From assembly GCA_945860425.1 (NCBI GenBank), contig CAMAQU010000105.1, positions 1 through 6,310 on the forward strand: 6,310 nt of DNA, written 5' to 3'. Positions 1 to 4,363 of the stretch are shown here, piece after piece. The notes beneath the pieces are model-generated. The model had not been told where the DNA came from, ran no database searches, and saw nothing but the letters and a program-made list of their open reading frames with translations. The stretch is from Sphingomonas paucimobilis. GTDB lineage: Bacteria; Pseudomonadota; Alphaproteobacteria; Sphingomonadales; Sphingomonadaceae. Positions within the stretch are counted from its first letter, which is position 1, and each line of letters opens with the position of its first letter. A program made the translations under genes and the position numbers.

Positions 1-798
1 GAGATCGGGCGCACCATCAGCAGCCCGAAGCTGTTCCAGCTCTATATTCACAAGGATAAGGGCCTGAACCATGCGATGGTCGAGGCGTGCAAAGCGGCAA
101 AATTTGATGCCATTGCACTGACCGTCGATACGATTGTCAGCGGCAATCGGGAACGCTGCATGCAAACGGGCTTCACGTCCCCGCCGCGCCTCACGCCCGC
201 ATCCGCGATCGATTTTGCGATGCACCCGCGTTGGACGCTCAACTATTTGCTGCGCGAGAAGTTTGAGCTGTCCAATTTGAAGGACCATGTGGCCGAAGGG
301 TCGCAACAGGCCATTTCCATCCAGGATTATTTCAACACCATGTTGGATACGTCGATGGACTGGTCAACGGCCGAAAAGGTGCGGGCGGATTGGGGCGGCG
401 AATTCTGCCTTAAGGGTATTATGTCGGTGAAGGATGCACGTCGCGCGGTTGATATTGGCGCAACGGCGATCATGGTCTCCAACCATGGCGGGCGTCAGCT
501 GGATGGCGGCCGTGCGCCCTTTGACCAATTGGCCGAGATTGTGGACGCGGTTGGCGACAAGATTGACGTCATTTGCGATGGCGGCATCACCCGCGGCAGT
601 CATGTGTTGAAGGCCTTGTCTGTCGGGGCCAAGGCCTGTTCGGGTGGACGGCTTTACCTTTATGCGCTGGCGGCAGCCGGCCAACCGGGGGTCGAACGGG
701 TGTTGGGCAAGCTTCAGGCCGAAATGGATCGGGGAATGCGCCTCATGGGCGCGCGGTCGGTGAAGGATTTGACTCGCGGTAATCTGCGCTGGCGCTGA
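1..798 (+). CDS. FMN-dependent alpha-hydroxy acid oxidase/dehydrogenase (LldD-like), 5' truncated
   Basis: The visible 265 residues are the C-terminal part of a TIM-barrel flavoenzyme that oxidises an L-2-hydroxy acid to the 2-oxo acid. The family is usually about 380 residues, so roughly 115 are missing off the left edge, and the reading frame is open from base 1. Numbering from base 1, visible family landmarks are FQLYIHKD (Tyr15), LTVDT (Thr41, Asp43), Arg50, the flavin-contacting Lys138 in LKG, and the signature SNHGGRQLDG with catalytic-base His162 and substrate-binding Arg165. The phosphate-binding DGG...RG and GGR motifs follow. The DGG motif reads DGGITRG, where many relatives have Arg in place of this Thr. 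The class is clear, but lactate, glycolate, mandelate or another substrate cannot be chosen from this fragment. The stop is TGA, 9 nt before the convergent pdeM. Confidence 0.93.
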   Translation, partial: EIGRTISSPKLFQLYIHKDKGLNHAMVEACKAAKFDAIALTVDTIVSGNRERCMQTGFTSPPRLTPASAIDFAMHPRWTLNYLLREKFELSNLKDHVAEGSQQAISIQDYFNTMLDTSMDWSTAEKVRADWGGEFCLKGIMSVKDARRAVDIGATAIMVSNHGGRQLDGGRAPFDQLAEIVDAVGDKIDVICDGGITRGSHVLKALSVGAKACSGGRLYLYALAAAGQPGVERVLGKLQAEMDRGMRLMGARSVKDLTRGNLRWR

Positions 799-807
799 TC
801 CATCCGC

Positions 808-1467
808 TCAGGCAGCGAAGCGGGCCATCCTGTCGCCTGCGGGCACATGAATGGCCACAATCCCGCCCAAAGGCTCGGCAATCGCTGGGTCTGTTGCCGC
901 CATGCCGCCGGTTAGCGCCCCAAAGGAGGGCAGGATGAGCTTTGAGTGCCCCTCGACAAAGCAGGGGCGCGTCACGCTGCGGCCGCGCGCCGTGCTGCGA
1001 TGTTTGGGATGAAAATGGCCCGATAGTTCTGGTCGGGTCTCAGCAGCATCCGCCTGATGCCGCAGAATAAGCCCATCAACCTCTGCCATATCGGCGATCT
1101 GGCCGCCGATACGGGCGGGCAGATGCGCGTCATGGTTTCCGGTGATCCACGTCCAGCTTACCGAGGTCGTTAGCCGGGCGAGCAATGCCAGCGCATCGGG
1201 CAGCAGCCGTGATGGACCATGCGGGTCGTGGAAGTTATCGCCCAGACACCAAAGCTCGCGCGCATCGGTTGCAGTCACAAGGGCCGCCAAATCTTCCAGC
1301 GTCGCAAGGCTATCATGTGGCGGCAGCATCTGCCCGCGCGCGGCAAACCAGCTGGCTTTTTCCAAATGCAGATCGGCGACGATCAGCGCCCGGCGGGCAG
1401 GCCAAAAGAGCGCAAGCCCGCCTGCAACCTCAAAATCCTGCCCCCCAAAGGAGAGCGGCGGCCTCAT
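808..1467 (-). CDS. pdeM: ligase-associated DNA damage response endonuclease/phosphoesterase PdeM
   Basis: A 219-residue calcineurin-like metallophosphoesterase, close to the usual length of the PdeM family. The metal-binding motifs appear in order: DLHLEK (Asp32, His34), GDNFHD (Asp77, His80, Asp81), GNHD (Asn111, His112, Asp113), a single His137, and SGHFHPK (His151, His153). DLHLEK followed by a GHFHP motif typifies PdeM rather than generic phosphatases. PdeM proteins are metal-dependent phosphodiesterases/nucleases usually encoded with a DNA ligase, an exonuclease and an Lhr-type helicase in a DNA repair cluster. None of those partners lies in this window, and the gene downstream is a convergent flavoenzyme. 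The start ATG overlaps the stop of the upstream DUF3297 gene as ATGA, so the two are probably co-transcribed and translationally coupled. No key metal ligand is missing. Confidence 0.9.
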   Translation of the reverse strand: MRPPLSFGGQDFEVAGGLALFWPARRALIVADLHLEKASWFAARGQMLPPHDSLATLEDLAALVTATDARELWCLGDNFHDPHGPSRLLPDALALLARLTTSVSWTWITGNHDAHLPARIGGQIADMAEVDGLILRHQADAAETRPELSGHFHPKHRSTARGRSVTRPCFVEGHSKLILPSFGALTGGMAATDPAIAEPLGGIVAIHVPAGDRMARFAA

Positions 1468-1727
1468 GCCTCGGCCGCAGGCTCCTCGCCCGCATGCTCA
1501 AACCAGGCTTCAACCGGGCCATTCAGCTTGATGAGCAACGGCCGGCCCTTGCGGTCGACAGTCTTCCCCGCCTGCACGCGCACCCAGCCTTCCGCTATAG
1601 AATATTCTTCCACATCTTGGCGCTGGATACCGCGAAACTTAATGCCAACGCCGCGACGCAGCGCGTCCGCGTTGAAATGCGGGCTCGAAGGATCGATCGA
1701 AAGACGATCAGGAGGTGTATCAGTCAT
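1464..1727 (-). CDS. DUF3297 family small protein
   Basis: An 87-residue acidic protein recognised as DUF3297 from its opening TDTPPDRLSIDPSSPHFN, the core VGIKFRG, VEEYSIAEGWVRV and GKTVDRKGRPL, and the ending IKLNGPVEAWFE. Its biochemical function is unknown; it is a small soluble cytoplasmic protein with no signal or membrane segment. I chose the ATG at 1727 because family members begin at this MxDTPPDRL segment. The frame stays open upstream to 1802, and ATGs at 1739 and 1802 are possible, but the residues they would add do not look conserved. No strong ribosome binding site settles the choice. The stop overlaps the pdeM start by four bases (ATGA), which suggests a two-gene operon and a possible functional link to DNA damage. 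That link is an inference from position only. Confidence 0.87.
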   Translation of the reverse strand: MTDTPPDRLSIDPSSPHFNADALRRGVGIKFRGIQRQDVEEYSIAEGWVRVQAGKTVDRKGRPLLIKLNGPVEAWFEHAGEEPAAEA

Positions 1728-1828
1728 GATGCGGGCCATGCCCCAAAGCCGGCCCAAGTGCAACGCCGGTCGTGCAGGAAACAGGCCGCTTGTCGTTTGC
1801 ATATTTTCGGAATAGCTTCCGCCGCAAA

Positions 1829-1846
1829 GCCGCGACGTGCCGCGGC
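1829..1846 (+). promoter_or_regulatory. GC-rich 6-bp hairpin abutting a ribosome binding site
   Basis: GCCGCG (1829-1834) and CGCGGC (1841-1846) are perfect inverted arms around a six-base loop. They end exactly where the purine-rich ribosome binding site of the next gene begins (AAGGAGAAGG, 1847-1856). In the mRNA a stem here could influence ribosome access to the membrane-protein gene. Short GC palindromes arise easily by chance in GC-rich DNA, so a function is only a suggestion. Confidence 0.25.
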
Positions 1847-1856
1847 AAGGAGAAGG
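1847..1856 (+). promoter_or_regulatory. ribosome binding site for the 109-residue membrane protein
   Basis: The run AAGGAGAAGG ends 9 nt before the ATG at 1866, and its GGAG core lies 13 nt before it. It supports the short reading of this gene over a much longer open frame that extends back across pdeM and DUF3297. Confidence 0.55.
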
Positions 1857-1865
1857 GTTCGATCA

Positions 1866-2195
1866 ATGGCGTTGCGTGCATATTTGATTGCGGCTTGGCT
1901 GGTTCTGGCGATCTATACCGGGCTGGTCATTTCCGACCATGGGCTGAATTTACTGCCCATCTTTTTCGCGGACATGGCGAAGTTCGGCTGGCCCGGCCAG
2001 TTCAACCTGGATTTCATGATTTTGCTGACCATCTCCGCCCTTTGGACGGCCTGGCGCAATGGGTTTTCACCCGCCGGGCTGGGGCTGGCGATCATCGCAT
2101 TTTTTGGCGGGGCCGGCTTTTTGCTGCCCTACCTTCTGCTGCTGAGCATTCAGACAAAGGGCAATGTCCGGCATATGTTGACCGGGCGCCGCTGA
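1866..2195 (+). CDS. small inner-membrane protein with about three membrane segments, function unknown
   Basis: A 109-residue hydrophobic protein. Likely membrane segments are residues 5-23 (after MALRAY), about 47-64 (FMILLTISALW), and about 70-95 (GLAIIAFFGGAGFLLPYLLLL). The C-terminal tail is basic (KGNVRHMLTGRR) and probably cytoplasmic. A conserved-looking loop, GLNLLPIFF...WPGQFNLDF, sits between the first two segments. I do not recognise a named family with certainty. The layout resembles short DUF2834-type membrane proteins, but this is a loose resemblance. The frame is open far upstream, but the ATG at 1866 is preceded by a good ribosome binding site, and upstream residues are only the antisense of pdeM and DUF3297. 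The stop is a single base away from the stop of the convergent mlaA gene. It is divergent from DUF3297 across a 138-bp spacer. Confidence 0.75.
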   Translation: MALRAYLIAAWLVLAIYTGLVISDHGLNLLPIFFADMAKFGWPGQFNLDFMILLTISALWTAWRNGFSPAGLGLAIIAFFGGAGFLLPYLLLLSIQTKGNVRHMLTGRR

Positions 2196-2196
2196 C

Positions 2197-3048
2197 CTAG
2201 TTTGTCACGGGTGCGGGAACGGGCGGGGGAGAGGGCTTCCCCCGCAGCGCGTCAATTTCTGCTTGTCGGCGATTGAGATAATAAGCGCGCAACGCGGCAT
2301 AGGGATCATTTGATTGGGACCGCAGCCGTTGCAGCTCATCGTCAAATTCGGCGCGATCGTCGAGCGAACTCAAAACGCCTGCCGGGAAGGCATAATAAGG
2401 ATTGTTGAACGGTTTACCCACGCCAATGGGTAGCAGCATCAAATCCATAATCCGCCCCGTCACATCCCGAAGCGTCGTCGGCCCGATAAAGGGGAGATAG
2501 AGATAGGGGCCGGATTTCACGCCATAATAGCCCATCGTATAGGCAAAGCCATTGATACGGCGCGGCAAATGGAACGGCTTTTTCTTCGCCACATCAACCA
2601 GCCCGGCAATGCCAATGGTTGAGTTAATCGCAAACCGGCCCACGGTCTTTGCGGCCTTGCCCGGTTTGACCTGAAGCAGGAAGTTCACAAAGACAATTGG
2701 CTCGCCAATATTGGAAAGAAAGTTGCGAATACCAGATCGGAACGGCCCGGGAATCTTTTCTCGATAGGCAATGGAAACCGGGCCAACAATGGCTTTGTCG
2801 ACAGACTGGATGACCTCAAAGCTGGTTTCATTGAGATTTTCGAGCGGATCGGCGGCAATGGCGCGCCGTTTGGCGGTCACCACAATATCTTCAGGCGGCG
2901 CGTCTGCAAGCAAGGACGGCGGGGCCGAGGGCAAGATCACATTGGTCGGCGCGTCGGCAGGTGGAGACGCGGCGTCTTGCAGCACAGGCTCTACCGCGAC
3001 GCTGCTGCCAGCCAAAGTCAGAGCCAAAAATGATGCCGTTACGCTCAA
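2197..3048 (-). CDS. mlaA: MlaA/VacJ family outer-membrane phospholipid transport protein, no lipobox
   Basis: The protein is 283 residues from the chosen start. MlaA sits in the outer membrane and passes mislocalised phospholipids from the outer leaflet to the periplasmic carrier MlaC. Family landmarks are DPLENLN (about residue 67), the NFLSNIGEPI and VNFLLQ segment, KTVGRFAINSTIGIAGLVDVA, GYYGVKSGPYLYLPFIGPTTLRD, and a C-terminal helix with YYLNRR. The N-terminus is a hydrophobic signal with a likely SVA/VEP cleavage site at about 18/19. There is no lipobox cysteine, unlike classical lipoprotein MlaA. The mature part starts with a Pro/Ala-rich linker containing DIVVTAKRR (54-62), which resembles a TonB box. 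I chose the TTG at 3048 because GGAAGGA lies six bases upstream. A TTG at 3114 would add 22 residues, including several Lys/Arg, but has no clear ribosome binding site. No other mla genes are in the window. Confidence 0.87.
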   Translation of the reverse strand: MSVTASFLALTLAGSSVAVEPVLQDAASPPADAPTNVILPSAPPSLLADAPPEDIVVTAKRRAIAADPLENLNETSFEVIQSVDKAIVGPVSIAYREKIPGPFRSGIRNFLSNIGEPIVFVNFLLQVKPGKAAKTVGRFAINSTIGIAGLVDVAKKKPFHLPRRINGFAYTMGYYGVKSGPYLYLPFIGPTTLRDVTGRIMDLMLLPIGVGKPFNNPYYAFPAGVLSSLDDRAEFDDELQRLRSQSNDPYAALRAYYLNRRQAEIDALRGKPSPPPVPAPVTN

Positions 3049-3054
3049 AACGCG

Positions 3055-3061
3055 TCCTTCC
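3055..3061 (-). promoter_or_regulatory. ribosome binding site favouring the TTG-3048 start of mlaA
   Basis: On the minus strand this reads GGAAGGA, followed by a six-base spacer and TTG. It is the best Shine-Dalgarno match upstream of the MlaA signal sequence. It is the main reason for preferring the shorter protein, although the resulting signal peptide has no positive charge in its first few residues. Confidence 0.5.
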
Positions 3062-3164
3062 AGATGGGTTTGGCGGCTTTTTGACAACCAGGCTGCGCCT
3101 GAAAAGCCTTTCAATGGTCAGTTTCTCTAGCTGATCCGAGGTGATTACGCACCCCCTATACACA

Positions 3165-3198
3165 TTGCCAAATAGGCATGGTGTCGGAAAATCGACAC
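3165..3198 (+). promoter_or_regulatory. candidate promoter with inverted repeat for the photolyase operon
   Basis: TTGCCA (3165-3170) matches a -35 element at five of six bases. After 16 bases comes GAAAAT (3187-3192), matching a -10 element at four of six. The -10 candidate is exactly the loop of a perfect inverted repeat, GTGTCG (3181-3186) and CGACAC (3193-3198). This could be an operator that a repressor would use to cover the -10. Alternatively it is an mRNA or leader hairpin just before the AAGG (3199-3202) ribosome binding site of the gene at 3209. It lies in the divergent spacer between mlaA and the photolyase genes. The assignment is by eye and tentative. Confidence 0.3.
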
Positions 3199-3208
3199 AA
3201 GGCGTCTC

Positions 3209-4363
3209 ATGACTGCTCATTTTCCTCGCCCGGCAACGCGTGCCGCCGCCCTGTCCGCGCTTAATGCCTTCCTCCCCTATGCAGGGCGCGCTTATGCCGC
3301 CGAGCGCAACTATGATCTTGGCCCAGAAGATCGGCACAATATCTCCTGCCTTTCCCCCTATATTCGCCTGCGGCTCCTCACCGAGGAAGAGGTGATCCGC
3401 GCCGTGCTTGCCCGCCACAGCTTTGTCGATGCGGAAAAATTTGTTCAGGAGGTCTTCTGGCGCACCTATTGGAAGGGCTGGTTGGAAATGCGGCCCAGCA
3501 TCTGGCGGGATTGGATCGCCGATCTTTCTCAGTTGGACGCCGACGCCTCGAGCGTGAGAACTGCAACCGAGGGCCGGACGGGCATTGATTGCTTTGACAG
3601 CTGGGCCCGCGAATTGGTCGATACGGGCTATCTCCACAATCATGCGCGCATGTGGTTTGCCAGCATCTGGATCTTTACGCTCGGCCTGCCTTGGCAATTG
3701 GGGGCCGCCTTTTTCCTGCGGCATTTGCTCGATGGCGATCCGGCTTCCAACACCCTGTCTTGGCGCTGGGTGGCGGGCCTCCAAACCTTGGGGAAGAGCT
3801 ATCTGGCAACGCCGGAAAATATTGCGACTTTCACCAAAGGGCGGTTTCACCCGGGCCCTCTGGCGCATGGCCCCGGCCCGCAGCCTGTGCCAGCACCGCC
3901 ACCCAGTGCCCTTCCAGATGCAGACGCTTCACCCGCCGGGCCGACGCTCCTTTTGTTAACGCAAGAAGATTTGCAGGCCGAAACGCTGCCGCTAGGAAAG
4001 GCGGAGATTATTGGCATCACAGCCCTCCCAGCGCGAGATGCGGATATCATCGATCTGGTGGCAGGCTTTCGGTCCTCTGCGCTGGAGGATGGCCTGCAAC
4101 GGGCCGCCGCTCATTTCGGCGCGCCGATCCTGACCGGCGACACGCTGACGCTGGCCCATCAATTGGGCGTCTCGCAAATCGTGACCGCCTATGCGCCCAT
4201 CGGACCAATAGCGGATCAGTTGACGGCACTGGCACAGGCTGGCTCTGCTCAAGGCGTTACGTTCCATCGTGTCCGGCGCGATTGGGACACCGCCGCATGG
4301 CCACATGCGACCAAAGGCTTTTTCCCGTTTCGGGAGAAAATCCCTACGCTGCTGCCCCGATGA
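3209..4363 (+). CDS. photolyase-family FAD-binding domain protein with C-terminal alpha/beta domain
   Basis: A 384-residue protein. Residues 1-213 match the helical FAD-binding domain of the photolyase/cryptochrome family: HNISCLSPYIRLRLLT (43-58), FWRTYWKGW (83-91), GYLHNHARMWFASIW (140-154), LDGDPASNTLSWRWVAGLQT (174-193), and NIATFTKGRF (204-213). By eye, Asn181 aligns with the flavin-contacting Asn378 of E. coli photolyase, and Trp185 with the electron-relay Trp382. The usual N-terminal antenna alpha/beta domain is absent. A Pro-rich linker (about 214-246) leads to a C-terminal domain with alternating strands and helices (LLLLTQED, EIIGITALP, GVSQIVTAYAP), ending in DTAAWPHATKGFFPFREKIP. 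It probably binds FAD and acts in light-dependent DNA repair or light sensing; the substrate is unknown. The start ATG follows AAGG at a six-base spacing. Its stop overlaps the next gene's start as ATGA. Confidence 0.85.
   Translation: MTAHFPRPATRAAALSALNAFLPYAGRAYAAERNYDLGPEDRHNISCLSPYIRLRLLTEEEVIRAVLARHSFVDAEKFVQEVFWRTYWKGWLEMRPSIWRDWIADLSQLDADASSVRTATEGRTGIDCFDSWARELVDTGYLHNHARMWFASIWIFTLGLPWQLGAAFFLRHLLDGDPASNTLSWRWVAGLQTLGKSYLATPENIATFTKGRFHPGPLAHGPGPQPVPAPPPSALPDADASPAGPTLLLLTQEDLQAETLPLGKAEIIGITALPARDADIIDLVAGFRSSALEDGLQRAAAHFGAPILTGDTLTLAHQLGVSQIVTAYAPIGPIADQLTALAQAGSAQGVTFHRVRRDWDTAAWPHATKGFFPFREKIPTLLPR

Noticed and set aside
1728..1802. A 25-residue N-terminal extension of the DUF3297 protein.
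   Set aside because: Family members begin at the MxDTPPDRL segment; the added residues look like non-coding spacer, which is also needed for the divergent promoters.
1809..1820. GGAATAGCTTCC as a regulatory palindrome in the DUF3297/membrane-protein spacer.
   Set aside because: The arms are only four bases around a four-base centre, and no convincing promoter elements flank it.
1185..1865. A long + strand open frame running into the membrane-protein gene, giving a possible 336-residue protein.
   Set aside because: The N-terminal part is antisense to pdeM and DUF3297, is Arg/Ala/Pro-rich with no recognisable domain, and a ribosome binding site sits just before the ATG at 1866.
2870..2884. 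Reading the DIVVTAKRR motif as a sign that the gene is a TonB-dependent receptor.
   Set aside because: The rest of the protein is clearly MlaA, is far too short for a receptor, and has no plug or beta-barrel features.
3049..3114. A TTG start at 3114 for mlaA.
   Set aside because: It has no clear ribosome binding site, whereas TTG 3048 has GGAAGGA at ideal spacing. It is not excluded, since it would supply positive charges before the signal core.
2891..3868. A 325-residue minus-strand open frame across the mlaA and photolyase starts.
   Set aside because: It is antisense to two well-recognised coding regions, crosses their divergent promoter spacer and shows no domain.
3652..4359. A long frame-1 extension upstream of the second photolyase.
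   Set aside because: It is an out-of-frame shadow of the FAD-first gene. The real protein starts at ATG 4360, where the photolyase motif ILWFKRDLRL begins three codons later.
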